Below, one piece after another: positions 49,886-59,625 of a stretch of DNA of 64,000 bases. The position numbers and the translations under genes are program-made. Below the pieces are notes generated by a model that did no database searches, was not told the origin of the DNA, and was given only the letters and a program-made list of their open reading frames with translations. Each line of letters opens with the position of its first letter. Position 1 is the stretch's first letter. The stretch comes from Mucilaginibacter auburnensis (GTDB lineage: Bacteria > Bacteroidota > Bacteroidia > Sphingobacteriales > Sphingobacteriaceae): assembly GCF_002797815.1 (NCBI RefSeq), contig NZ_PGFJ01000002.1:186001-250000 (forward strand), read 5' to 3'.

Positions 49886-52258
49886 ATGCTACGTAATTAT
49901 TTTAAAACAGCCATTCGCAACCTTACCCGAAACAAAGGCTTTGCATTTTTAAACATTTTTGGTCTTGCTGTTGGTATTGCCTGCACGGCTTGCATATGCC
50001 TATGGGTTGAGAATGAAATTAGTTACGATAGCAATAACTTGAAGAAAGACAGGCTGTACATAGTTAAAGAGAGCCAGCAATTTGACAGCAGGGTATTTAC
50101 ACACTCTTCAACACCTGGCCTGCTTGGCCCATCGCTTAAAGCTGATATACCGGCTATAGCAAATACGTGCCGGGTAACCGAGGGCCAAACATCGCTTTTG
50201 TTTAACGCCGCAGACAAACCGGTTTTTGCGTTAGGAAAATACGCTGAGCCTTCCATATTCAGCATGTTCACCCTGCCCTTTGCCGAAGGCAACGATGTCG
50301 CGGCACTGTCTCAACCTAATGCGCTGGTCATTACTCAAAAAATGGCCAAAAAGATATTTGGTACCGAAAGCGGTGTTATAGGCAAAACTGTAAAGGTTGA
50401 TAACAAGCAACAATATGTTGTTACCGGTGTGTTGAGAGATCTGCCGCTTAACTCCACGCTACAATTTGAGTGGCTAATGCCTTATAAAGCCTATTTTGAC
50501 CAAAATACGTGGTTAAACACCTGGAACAATAACTCAGGAAATACTTATGTTGAATTAAAGCCGAGAACTGATTACAAAGCACTTAACAAAACCCTATACG
50601 CCTACATACAACAGCATTCAGAAAAATCCTTAAGTCGTACTTCGTTATTTCCCATGACGGATTGGCATTTGTATAATGATTTTGAAAACGGAAAACCAAC
50701 GGGTGGCGGGCAAATAGAGTATGTGCGGCTGTTCATGGTCATTGCATGCATCATCTTATTTATAGCCTGTATCAATTTTATGAATTTAGCCACAGCTCAA
50801 AGCGAGAAAAGAGCTCGCGAGGTAGGCGTTCGTAAGGTATTGGGTGCCGGTAAAAAGCTTTTGGTTTTCCAATTTATAAGTGAGGCCATGATCATGTCAG
50901 TAATTGCTGCTGGTACAGCTACAATTATTATGTTATTAGCCTTGCCAACCTTTAGTAACCTGATGGGTGTGCAATTATCGTTGGGATTTGATAATCCAGT
51001 CCACGTAGGCGCTTTAATCCTAATTGCTTTATTGTGTGGTGTGGTTGCCGGCAGCTACCCATCCTTTTACTTATCCGCATTTAATCCGGTTACCGTTATC
51101 AAAAGCATCAGCATAAAAGACAGTGGCGCCAATACAATACGCAAAGGTTTGGTTATCACACAGTTTGCCGCTTCAATTATACTTATATCAAGTACAATAA
51201 TTGTATATCAGCAAATCCAATTTGTAAAAGAGCGAAAGCTTGGATTTGACAAAGATCAGCTTGTTGAAATGGATGTCCAGGGTGATATGCGTAAGAATTT
51301 TAACGCCATTAAGCAGCAATTACTAAGCAGTAACTATGTTACCAGTGTGGCCATGTCTGACCACAGAACGCTTATTGAAGGCAATAATACTTCCGGTTTT
51401 ACATGGGCCGGAAAACCAGCCAATTCAAAAGTTTTGGTATCAACACGCTTTGTTAATCCGGAGTTTATCAAAACAATGGGTATGAAAATTAGAGACGGTC
51501 GTGACCTTAACTATACCGATACATTAAAAATGGGCAATGTACTCATCACGCAGTCGCTTGAAAAACTAATGGGTAAAGGTAGTGCGGTAGGTAAGATCAT
51601 ACGACACGAAAACGACACTACTGCATTTACGGTAGTAGGTGTAGTTGATGACTATGTTTATGGCGACGTTTATGGAAAGCCTGATCCGGTGATGTTTTTG
51701 GGTTCCGGAGAATCAAATGCCAATACCATTTATATACGCATTGCTCCTAATACTAATGCTCAGGATGCGGTTGCAGGTATTCAAAACATCATTAAAGCCA
51801 ATAACCCCGCTTTTCCGGTCGACTTAAGATTTATGGATGACCAATTTAACCGTCTGTTCTCAAACGAGGTATTGGTGGGCAATATTTCAAAAGTTTTTGC
51901 CGGATTAGCTATAATTATATCATGCATTGGTTTGTTTGGCTTAGCAGCATACACAGCAGAGCGCCGTTTCAAAGAAATTGGCATACGTAAAGTACTTGGC
52001 GCATCAGTTACGGGAATTGTAACCCTCCTATCCAAAAACTTTATGCAATTAATTGCCATATCTTGCCTGATAGCGTTTCCGGTTGCCTGGTGGTTAACCA
52101 ATAGCTGGCTAACAAAATACAATTACCGAATTGATGTGGGCTGGTGGGTATTTGTCGCCGCCGGATCAATCGCCATAATAATAGCGCTTGTCACCATAAG
52201 TTTCCAATCAGTTAAAGCTGCGTTAGCTAAGCCGGTTAAAAGTTTAAGAAGCGAATAA
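49886..52258 (+). CDS. MacB/FtsX-type ABC permease 1
   Basis: 790 residues with two copies of a MacB periplasmic core plus FtsX membrane domain. TM1 is at ~20-40, the first FtsX block at ~285-400 (with REVGVRKVLGAGKKLLVFQF), a second anchor at ~425, a second periplasmic core and a last FtsX block at ~675-785 (RFKEIGIRKVLGASVTGIV). It ends AKPVKSLRSE, a tail shared by all five permeases. It is one chain with the membrane content of a dimer-like unit. Cargo is unknown. Confidence 0.9.
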   Translation: MLRNYFKTAIRNLTRNKGFAFLNIFGLAVGIACTACICLWVENEISYDSNNLKKDRLYIVKESQQFDSRVFTHSSTPGLLGPSLKADIPAIANTCRVTEGQTSLLFNAADKPVFALGKYAEPSIFSMFTLPFAEGNDVAALSQPNALVITQKMAKKIFGTESGVIGKTVKVDNKQQYVVTGVLRDLPLNSTLQFEWLMPYKAYFDQNTWLNTWNNNSGNTYVELKPRTDYKALNKTLYAYIQQHSEKSLSRTSLFPMTDWHLYNDFENGKPTGGGQIEYVRLFMVIACIILFIACINFMNLATAQSEKRAREVGVRKVLGAGKKLLVFQFISEAMIMSVIAAGTATIIMLLALPTFSNLMGVQLSLGFDNPVHVGALILIALLCGVVAGSYPSFYLSAFNPVTVIKSISIKDSGANTIRKGLVITQFAASIILISSTIIVYQQIQFVKERKLGFDKDQLVEMDVQGDMRKNFNAIKQQLLSSNYVTSVAMSDHRTLIEGNNTSGFTWAGKPANSKVLVSTRFVNPEFIKTMGMKIRDGRDLNYTDTLKMGNVLITQSLEKLMGKGSAVGKIIRHENDTTAFTVVGVVDDYVYGDVYGKPDPVMFLGSGESNANTIYIRIAPNTNAQDAVAGIQNIIKANNPAFPVDLRFMDDQFNRLFSNEVLVGNISKVFAGLAIIISCIGLFGLAAYTAERRFKEIGIRKVLGASVTGIVTLLSKNFMQLIAISCLIAFPVAWWLTNSWLTKYNYRIDVGWWVFVAAGSIAIIIALVTISFQSVKAALAKPVKSLRSE

Positions 52259-52269
52259 AGAACCTCATC

Positions 52270-54645
52270 ATGATAAAGAATTATTTAAAAATAGCGTGGC
52301 GTAGTTTGCTAAAACAAAGGCTATACAGTGTTATTATCATATCCGGTCTTGCAGTTGGTTTGGCTGCATGTATTACTATTGGTTTATATGTTGCTCACGA
52401 ACACAGTTATGATCGGTTTCATAAAGATGCAGACAGGATTTTCACTGCTCACCAGGTCTCTTACCTGGGCCAAACCCGAATAGATTGGATCAAATATAAT
52501 TCAGGCGAGAACATTAAGCGTACTCAACCAAAAGTTGAAGATTGCATTGGCATTCATAAACACCTTAAGAAAGTAATTGTAAGCCAGGCATCCGCGCCAA
52601 CTAATAAAATTGCTGAAGATGATCTGATCTATACCAGTAAAGACTTTTTTAAATTTTTCTCTTTCCGTTTGCTGAACGGTGATGTTAGTAATGTACTAAG
52701 TGAGCCTTTTTCGCTGGTTTTGACCCAAGCGATGGCAAAAAAATATTTTGGCGACAGTGACCCAATTGGTAAGACGCTTTTAATAGCTACAGATAGCACT
52801 TACACCTACAAGGTTACAGGGATCGTAGAAAATAACCCGTCTAATTCAACCATTAATTTCAATTTCATAGCATCCGACTTAAGTATGTTAAAAATGCGTG
52901 AATATGGAAACTTTAAAACAACCGGCACAACATTCGTCAAACTTAGAAACGCGCTTGACACAGGAGCCGTTGTACGCAGTATGCAAGCCAGTTTTAAAAA
53001 GGATGAGAACATTAAATTTAGCCTGGTACCTTTTGTTAACACACACTTAGAAGGCGTATTCGGCACACAGGTAAAGGGAAATTTTCTTGAAATTTTTCCG
53101 CTCGTAGCAGCATTAATACTTTTACTGGCTTTGGTTAATTACATGAGCCTTGCAACCGCAAAAGCCACCTTACGAGCCAAAGAGATAGGCGTTAGAAAGG
53201 TTGCCGGCGCCAGCAGAACTACTGTTGCAATTCAATTTTTTATAGAATCAGCGCTATTTACGGTTTTGTCCTTTGCACTGGCATTCCTGTTGTTTTATTT
53301 GTTTAAGCCCTGGTTTTTGAATGTACTGCAAATAAAAATAGATAACTCTTTCCTGTACAATCATGTGGTTTTGATGTTGCTGGCAGCGCTACTTGTAGGT
53401 ACCATAGTTTTAGCCGGAAGTTACCCCGCATTGGTTTTATCGTCATTTAATCCAGCAAGTACATTAAAAGGCAAAATGGCTAAAAATACAGGGGGTGTAA
53501 CGGTGCGCAAAATATTTACAACACTTCAGTTTACCGTAGCTATAGCACTGATTATTTGCGGCATTACCATTGACCGTCAACTCTATTTTTTTAGGCATAC
53601 ATACACCGGCTTAGACAGGGAAAACATACTTGTGATACCCGGATCGCCAAGCTTTGGTAAAAACTACCAAAGTTTTAATCAAGATATTAAAACAATGGTT
53701 GGCGACAGCATGGTAGCCGCGTCCAGACGGAATATTTTTGATTCAGGCTACAATATCTTGATATTGAACGACCAGAAAACAGAAGAGGAAAGCTTTGTAA
53801 CCAATTTTGAGGTCAACAGAAATTTCTTTAACCTCTTAAAAATAAACTGGAAAACGCCTCCCCCTTCGCTATTAAATATCGGTGAAACAGATATTTTAAT
53901 AAACGAGCAAGCTATAACAAAGCTCCACTTAAAACCAGATCCGATCGGGCAAAAAATTTCATCAGGCAACAAAATGTTCAACCCGAATGGTATGACATAT
54001 ACTGTTGCAGGTATAGTTAAAAACTTTAACTACATGTCGCTTGCATCAGAAATACAACCCGTAGCGGTGTTAGTTAAGCCAGACACAGCATCCACCTGGA
54101 ACAGGGGTTTTAATATGTATGTAAAGATAAAACCACATACAAACATCCCGGGCTTTGTATCGAGTATTAAGCACATTTATGAAAAATACGACGCTGAAAC
54201 ACCATTCAGCTATTCTTTCTTAGATGATGATTTTAACGCCCAATACAAAGCTGAAGACAGACTTGCTTCTATATTCAGTTTGTTCACGTACATAGCAATT
54301 ATACTGGCTACTTTGGGCTTGTTTGGCCTGGCTGCTTTCAGCATAGAACAACGCGTAAAAGAGATCGGCATACGTAAGGTGTTAGGGGCGAGTACAACAT
54401 CAATTAATACGCTATTATCTATTGATTTCTTAAAACTGGTAATACTATCAGTAGTTATCGCCTCGCCAATAGCCTGGTGGGCAATGCATGGCTGGCTTCA
54501 GAATTTTTCGTATCGCATAACAATCCCATGGTGGGTGTTTATCTTATCTGCTTTTATTGCCATTTGCACAGCATTTATAACCGTTAGCTATAATTCTATT
54601 AAAGCGGCCTTGGCCAACCCTGTTAAAAGTTTAAGAAGCGAGTAA
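52270..54645 (+). CDS. MacB/FtsX-type ABC permease 2
   Basis: 791 residues, same double MacB_PCD-FtsX plan. The start is MIKNYLKIAWRSLLKQRLYS. The conserved cytoplasmic motifs are AKEIGVRKVAGASRTTVAIQ and RVKEIGIRKVLGASTTSINT, and the tail is ANPVKSLRSE. It lies 11 bases after permease 1. Its periplasmic regions differ strongly from the other copies while the FtsX blocks are alike. This suggests duplication followed by change of substrate or partner binding. Confidence 0.9.
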   Translation: MIKNYLKIAWRSLLKQRLYSVIIISGLAVGLAACITIGLYVAHEHSYDRFHKDADRIFTAHQVSYLGQTRIDWIKYNSGENIKRTQPKVEDCIGIHKHLKKVIVSQASAPTNKIAEDDLIYTSKDFFKFFSFRLLNGDVSNVLSEPFSLVLTQAMAKKYFGDSDPIGKTLLIATDSTYTYKVTGIVENNPSNSTINFNFIASDLSMLKMREYGNFKTTGTTFVKLRNALDTGAVVRSMQASFKKDENIKFSLVPFVNTHLEGVFGTQVKGNFLEIFPLVAALILLLALVNYMSLATAKATLRAKEIGVRKVAGASRTTVAIQFFIESALFTVLSFALAFLLFYLFKPWFLNVLQIKIDNSFLYNHVVLMLLAALLVGTIVLAGSYPALVLSSFNPASTLKGKMAKNTGGVTVRKIFTTLQFTVAIALIICGITIDRQLYFFRHTYTGLDRENILVIPGSPSFGKNYQSFNQDIKTMVGDSMVAASRRNIFDSGYNILILNDQKTEEESFVTNFEVNRNFFNLLKINWKTPPPSLLNIGETDILINEQAITKLHLKPDPIGQKISSGNKMFNPNGMTYTVAGIVKNFNYMSLASEIQPVAVLVKPDTASTWNRGFNMYVKIKPHTNIPGFVSSIKHIYEKYDAETPFSYSFLDDDFNAQYKAEDRLASIFSLFTYIAIILATLGLFGLAAFSIEQRVKEIGIRKVLGASTTSINTLLSIDFLKLVILSVVIASPIAWWAMHGWLQNFSYRITIPWWVFILSAFIAICTAFITVSYNSIKAALANPVKSLRSE

Positions 54646-54657
54646 AAGTTATTTGTT

Positions 54658-57075
54658 ATGATAAAGAATTATATAAAAATAGCATGGCGTAACATTATTC
54701 GCCATAAAGCCTTTTCAATAATCAACATTGCAGGCTTAGCCATTGGTATAGCCGCATGTTTGTTAATATTCTTGATTGTGGATTTTGAGCTAAGTTTTGA
54801 CAAATTTCAACCTCAATATAGCAAAATTTACCGTGTTGTTAACGAGCAAAAACGTGGCGATGGCATCAGTTACAGTGATGGTATCCCGGTGCCTATGTCG
54901 CCGGCGCTTAAGGCTGACTTTCCTGACGCGTTATTTGCGACAATCTACACTTCGTATGGTAGCCAGGTTACAATATCCGAAAATGCCAACACAGATGCCA
55001 CAAAAAAATTTGTTGAACCAATGGGCGTACTTTTTGCCGAGGCCAACCTGTTTAAAATGTTTAAATTTAATTGGTTAGCCGGCAGTGCCGATGTATTGAA
55101 CAATCCGGGAAATGTTATAATTGACAAAACAACTGCTGGCAAATACTTTGGTGATTGGAAAAACGCAATAGGCAAGCTCATAAAGCTGGATAACCTAATA
55201 ACACTAAAGGTGTCGGGAATAATTGATGACGCACCTGCCAACACCGACATGCCACTTAAAGTTATAGCATCTTACAAAAACTTTAAGGATAATATGGCTG
55301 CCTATGATATTGAGGACTCCTGGGGCAATAACAGTAGCAGTCATCAGGTATTTATGCTCCTTAATGAAGGCCAAACAAAAAATGCTGTTAATAAGCGATT
55401 GAAAATATTTGGAGCTAAGCACTACTCTCAAAAAAAAGCAACAGCAATTACACATTTTTTGCAGCCGCTTGCCGAAATGCATTTTGACAGTCGCTTTGGC
55501 AATGCGTTGGGAGATCATGTTACCAGCAAGGCTACCATTCGCACATTGTCACTTATTGCTATGCTTATAATTGCAATGGCTTCCATCAACTTTATCAATC
55601 TTTCAACGGCTCAATCAGTTAAACGTTCAAAAGAAGTTGGTATACGTAAAGTTTTAGGAAGCAGCCGTATGCAATTAGTTAAACAATCAATAGGTGAAAC
55701 TACATTGATTGTATTATTCTCAGTTATGATGGCCATTGGTATCGCGTTTCTGGCATTACCTTATTTAAAGAATATTGCGAGCGTTCCTGATGATATGGCC
55801 CTTTTTACATCGAGCTCGATGATATTTTTAGTGGTAATAGCAGTTGTAGTTATCGTAATATCAGGCCTTTATCCGGCGTTAGTGGTATCAGGTTTCAAAC
55901 CGGTACTCGCTATAAAGAATAAAATCACGGCAGCATCGGTAGGTGGAGTATCATTACGCCGGGTGCTGGTAGTTACACAGTTTGCTATATCGCAATTACT
56001 CATAATTGGTACCATTGTAGCTGTTAAGCAAATGGGATTTATTAATTCAGCTGATCTGGGTTTTAATAAAAGCGCAGTGCTTGTAATTCCGGGAAGCACA
56101 GATAGCATCAGCTTAAAAAAATCAGAAAGTTTTAAGCAAGAAATGCTTCAAAACCCGGGAGTAAAAGCCGTTACTTTTATGTCAGACCAGCCCTCATCAG
56201 ACAATAACTGGTCTACTAATTTTTATTACGACAATTCAACCATTGACAAAGATTATCAAACCAGCTTAAAATTTGCTGATGCTGACTATTTTAAAACTTT
56301 TGAACTACACTTTAAAGCTGGCCATCCTTACACCGCTAATGACAGTATAGGAAATATTGTAGTAAACGAAACCTTTGTTCACAAACTTGGACTAAAAAGC
56401 GCTGAACAAATAATTGGAAAAACGGTGCGCCTTGGCGGAGGTAAATGGCGCACTGTGGTTGGAGTGGTTGAGGATTTTAAAACCAACTCCTTACGCGATG
56501 CGATAAGGCCGATTGTTCTGCTTCAAAACAAAGCGCAGTTTGGCGTAGTGGCTGTGAAGATCAATACAGCAAACTTTAAAACAACTGTTTCACAGGTGCA
56601 AAGTAAATGGGAAAAAACCTATCCGGAATATGCTTACAAGGGCTATTTCCTTGACGAAAACATTGCCGATTTTTACAAGCAGGAAAACCAGCTGGCCTTG
56701 ATCTATAAAATATTTGCCGGAATAGCCATATTCATTTCCTGCCTTGGTTTGTATGGTCTCATATCATTTATAGTGGTACAACGCACTAAAGAAGTTGGGG
56801 TACGCAAGGTTTTAGGAGCTTCTGTAAGCAGCATAGTACTCATGTTCTCGAAGGAGTTTATACTGCTTATTAGTATATCATTTTTAATAGCTACACCCGC
56901 GGCTTATTATATGATGAATCGCTGGCTGCAAAGTTTCGTATTCCGGATACCGTTATCAGCGTGGATATTCATTTTGTCCGTAGTTATGTCTTTAATAGTG
57001 GCGTGGCTAACGGTTGGTTACAAAGCTGTTAAGGCTGCTTTGGCCAACCCGGTAACCAGCCTCAGAAGTGAGTAA
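54658..57075 (+). CDS. MacB/FtsX-type ABC permease 3
   Basis: 805 residues, the longest of the five. The start is MIKNYIKIAWRNIIRHKAFS, the motifs are SKEVGIRKVLGSSRMQLVKQ and TKEVGVRKVLGASVSSIVLM, and the tail ANPVTSLRSE has Thr for Lys. It lies 12 bases after permease 2. Eight transmembrane helices are expected, four per half. It is intact. Confidence 0.9.
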   Translation: MIKNYIKIAWRNIIRHKAFSIINIAGLAIGIAACLLIFLIVDFELSFDKFQPQYSKIYRVVNEQKRGDGISYSDGIPVPMSPALKADFPDALFATIYTSYGSQVTISENANTDATKKFVEPMGVLFAEANLFKMFKFNWLAGSADVLNNPGNVIIDKTTAGKYFGDWKNAIGKLIKLDNLITLKVSGIIDDAPANTDMPLKVIASYKNFKDNMAAYDIEDSWGNNSSSHQVFMLLNEGQTKNAVNKRLKIFGAKHYSQKKATAITHFLQPLAEMHFDSRFGNALGDHVTSKATIRTLSLIAMLIIAMASINFINLSTAQSVKRSKEVGIRKVLGSSRMQLVKQSIGETTLIVLFSVMMAIGIAFLALPYLKNIASVPDDMALFTSSSMIFLVVIAVVVIVISGLYPALVVSGFKPVLAIKNKITAASVGGVSLRRVLVVTQFAISQLLIIGTIVAVKQMGFINSADLGFNKSAVLVIPGSTDSISLKKSESFKQEMLQNPGVKAVTFMSDQPSSDNNWSTNFYYDNSTIDKDYQTSLKFADADYFKTFELHFKAGHPYTANDSIGNIVVNETFVHKLGLKSAEQIIGKTVRLGGGKWRTVVGVVEDFKTNSLRDAIRPIVLLQNKAQFGVVAVKINTANFKTTVSQVQSKWEKTYPEYAYKGYFLDENIADFYKQENQLALIYKIFAGIAIFISCLGLYGLISFIVVQRTKEVGVRKVLGASVSSIVLMFSKEFILLISISFLIATPAAYYMMNRWLQSFVFRIPLSAWIFILSVVMSLIVAWLTVGYKAVKAALANPVTSLRSE

Positions 57076-57115
57076 TAAAAATCAGATTTAACCAATTGAA
57101 AGAAAGGGTATAAAA

Positions 57116-59491
57116 ATGTTTAAAAACTACTTAAAAATTGCCTGGCGAAACCTTTACAAGCATAAGGCCTTCTCGCTTATACATATACTTGGGCTCACTA
57201 CAGGGGTTACTGTATGTTTAATGATTTTCCTTTATATCACTAACGAGTTCAGCGTTGATAAGTTCCACACACAGGGAAAAAACATATATCGCTTAATGCG
57301 CAGATATGATCCAACAAAGCCGCTCGTTGCATACGTATCTGGCCCTTATGCGCCCGCGTTAAAAAATGATTTCCCGAGCGATATAAAGACTGTTGTGAGA
57401 GTTAAACCGGAAAATGAGTTAGTTACCTTCGGGGATAAAGCTTTCAATGAAAAAAAAGTATACTATGCTGATGCCGGCTTTTTTAACCTGTTTTCTTACC
57501 CGCTTATCAAAGGCGAGCCGTCAAGCGTACTGAAATTGCCAAATAGCGTTGTATTGAACGAAAAAACTGCGAAGCGCTATTTTGGCAGTGCTGAAAATGC
57601 TATGGGTAAAGTGTTAACGTTTGGCAAACGTAACCAATTTAAAGTTGCAGGTATTGCTAAAGATCTGCCTTCAAATACTCACCTCGACTTTGACATTGTT
57701 GCTCCTATCGCTGTAATGGAAAACTACGATTGGTTTAAGCGTTGGATAAATAACAGCATGTTTGCATATGTACAGTTGAATGATGGTATAAACAAAAAGC
57801 AATTGGAACAAAAATTTCCCGCGTTTATGGCCAAATACATGGGCGAAGAGATGAAACGTTTTGATTTGCGTGTTGATCTGCAACTGACACCATTGCAGGA
57901 TATCTACTTTGAAAAAAGCTCGGCTTTTGACAATGTGCGTCACGGCGAAAAAAGTGTGGTGTATGTTTTCATATCTATCGCTATACTTATAATGCTGATA
58001 GCATGCATTAATTTCATGAATCTTTCAACCATACGTGCTGTTGACCGCTCAAAAGAGGTTGGTTTGCGTAAGGTTTTAGGCGCGGTTCGTAACCATTTGA
58101 TTTATCAGTTTATAGGCGAATCTGTTCTGCTGGCAATAATAGCTTGCATATTGGCTATGGGCCTGCTGTTCATCCTGATGCCTTATTATAATGATATTTT
58201 AGGATATACTTTATCATCACCTTGGATGTCATGGCACATGTATGCTTTTCTGATAGGTGTTATTGTAGTAATTGGATTGTTAGCAGGAAGCTATCCGGCT
58301 TTCTTCTTGTCGGGCTTCTCACCTATACAAGCGCTTAAAGGCAAATTACGCTTGGGTAAAGGTGGTGTGGTTTTGAGGCAAACACTTGTTGTGGTGCAGT
58401 TTAGCATATCCGTATTTCTTATCATCGGGGTAATTGTAATGACGCGCCAGATGAATTATATGAAAAATAAACAGTTGGGTTATGATCAATCGCAAACTGT
58501 AGTTTTACAAATTGACAATGCCGATTTATATAACAACCTTAAAGCCTTTAAAACTCAATTATTAAGCAACAATAGTATATCATCATTCTCAGTTATGTCT
58601 AGCGAACCAGGTGGCTTTCATGATGTTCATAGCTTTGAAGTGGAGGGAAAGCATGACCCGTTCAGAGCTCGCACTGAATTTGCAGATTTTGATCATACTA
58701 AGTTACTTAACCTAAAAATCATAGCTGGACGCGACCTGTCCGAGCAGTATGGGACTGATTCTGCAGGAGCAATATTGATTAATCGTACTGCTGCACAGCA
58801 ACTGGGCTTTAGTCCGCAACAAGCCGTTGGCAAGTGGATAAAGAATGCAGTTCGAGATAGTATACGCAGGCAAATAGTAGGCGTGGTGGAAGATTATAAT
58901 TTTTTATCCCTCAGAGAAAATATTGAGCCATTAGTAATCTCACCGGGCGAAGACTGGCGTGTTGTATTGGTAAAGCTCAAGCCTGGTTCAGTAAAACAAG
59001 GCCTGTCAGCTATTGAATCAGCTTATAAAAGCATTGCACCGGTTTACCCCTTTGAGTACTCATTTCTTGACCAGGAATTTAACGCAACTTACCGTACAGA
59101 TATCAGGCAGCAAACCATACTGAGTATTTTTGCGGGACTGGCCATATTTGTGGCCTGCTTAGGGCTGTTTGGCTTGGCATCATTCACTGCCACCAAACGC
59201 ACTAAAGAAATAGGCGTGCGAAAAGTATTAGGGTCTTCGGTACAAAACATTTTGATACTGCTATCAAAAGATATGTTAAAGCCGGTGCTTATTGCCACTG
59301 TAATTGCTGTGCCAATAGGCTATTACGCTATGCAAAAATGGCTGCAAAACTTTGCTTACCAAATAAATATTAGTTACACCATTTTTGTATTGGCCGGAAC
59401 TGTTGCCTTATTGATAGCATTTTTCACCATCAGTTTTCAGTCTATTAAAGCTGCTTTAGCTAACCCGGTGAAAAGCTTGAGAAGCGAATAG
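57116..59491 (+). CDS. MacB/FtsX-type ABC permease 4
   Basis: 791 residues with the same plan. The start is MFKNYLKIAWRNLYKHKAFS, the motifs are SKEVGLRKVLGAVRNHLIYQ and TKEIGVRKVLGSSVQNILIL, and the tail is ANPVKSLRSE. A 40-base gap precedes it. The 134 bases after it, before permease 5, are the longest gap in the cluster. They may hold an internal promoter, though I see no clear box. Confidence 0.9.
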   Translation: MFKNYLKIAWRNLYKHKAFSLIHILGLTTGVTVCLMIFLYITNEFSVDKFHTQGKNIYRLMRRYDPTKPLVAYVSGPYAPALKNDFPSDIKTVVRVKPENELVTFGDKAFNEKKVYYADAGFFNLFSYPLIKGEPSSVLKLPNSVVLNEKTAKRYFGSAENAMGKVLTFGKRNQFKVAGIAKDLPSNTHLDFDIVAPIAVMENYDWFKRWINNSMFAYVQLNDGINKKQLEQKFPAFMAKYMGEEMKRFDLRVDLQLTPLQDIYFEKSSAFDNVRHGEKSVVYVFISIAILIMLIACINFMNLSTIRAVDRSKEVGLRKVLGAVRNHLIYQFIGESVLLAIIACILAMGLLFILMPYYNDILGYTLSSPWMSWHMYAFLIGVIVVIGLLAGSYPAFFLSGFSPIQALKGKLRLGKGGVVLRQTLVVVQFSISVFLIIGVIVMTRQMNYMKNKQLGYDQSQTVVLQIDNADLYNNLKAFKTQLLSNNSISSFSVMSSEPGGFHDVHSFEVEGKHDPFRARTEFADFDHTKLLNLKIIAGRDLSEQYGTDSAGAILINRTAAQQLGFSPQQAVGKWIKNAVRDSIRRQIVGVVEDYNFLSLRENIEPLVISPGEDWRVVLVKLKPGSVKQGLSAIESAYKSIAPVYPFEYSFLDQEFNATYRTDIRQQTILSIFAGLAIFVACLGLFGLASFTATKRTKEIGVRKVLGSSVQNILILLSKDMLKPVLIATVIAVPIGYYAMQKWLQNFAYQINISYTIFVLAGTVALLIAFFTISFQSIKAALANPVKSLRSE

Positions 59492-59625
59492 TTACTGTAT
59501 CAAAACCGCACACCGTCTGTTTCAACAATGAACAGCAAGGGCCTTACTTAAACAACATAATATATTGATTTTATGCACTTTATTTTTCTGGTATAATCTT
59601 TTAACACGATATAAAAAAATACAGC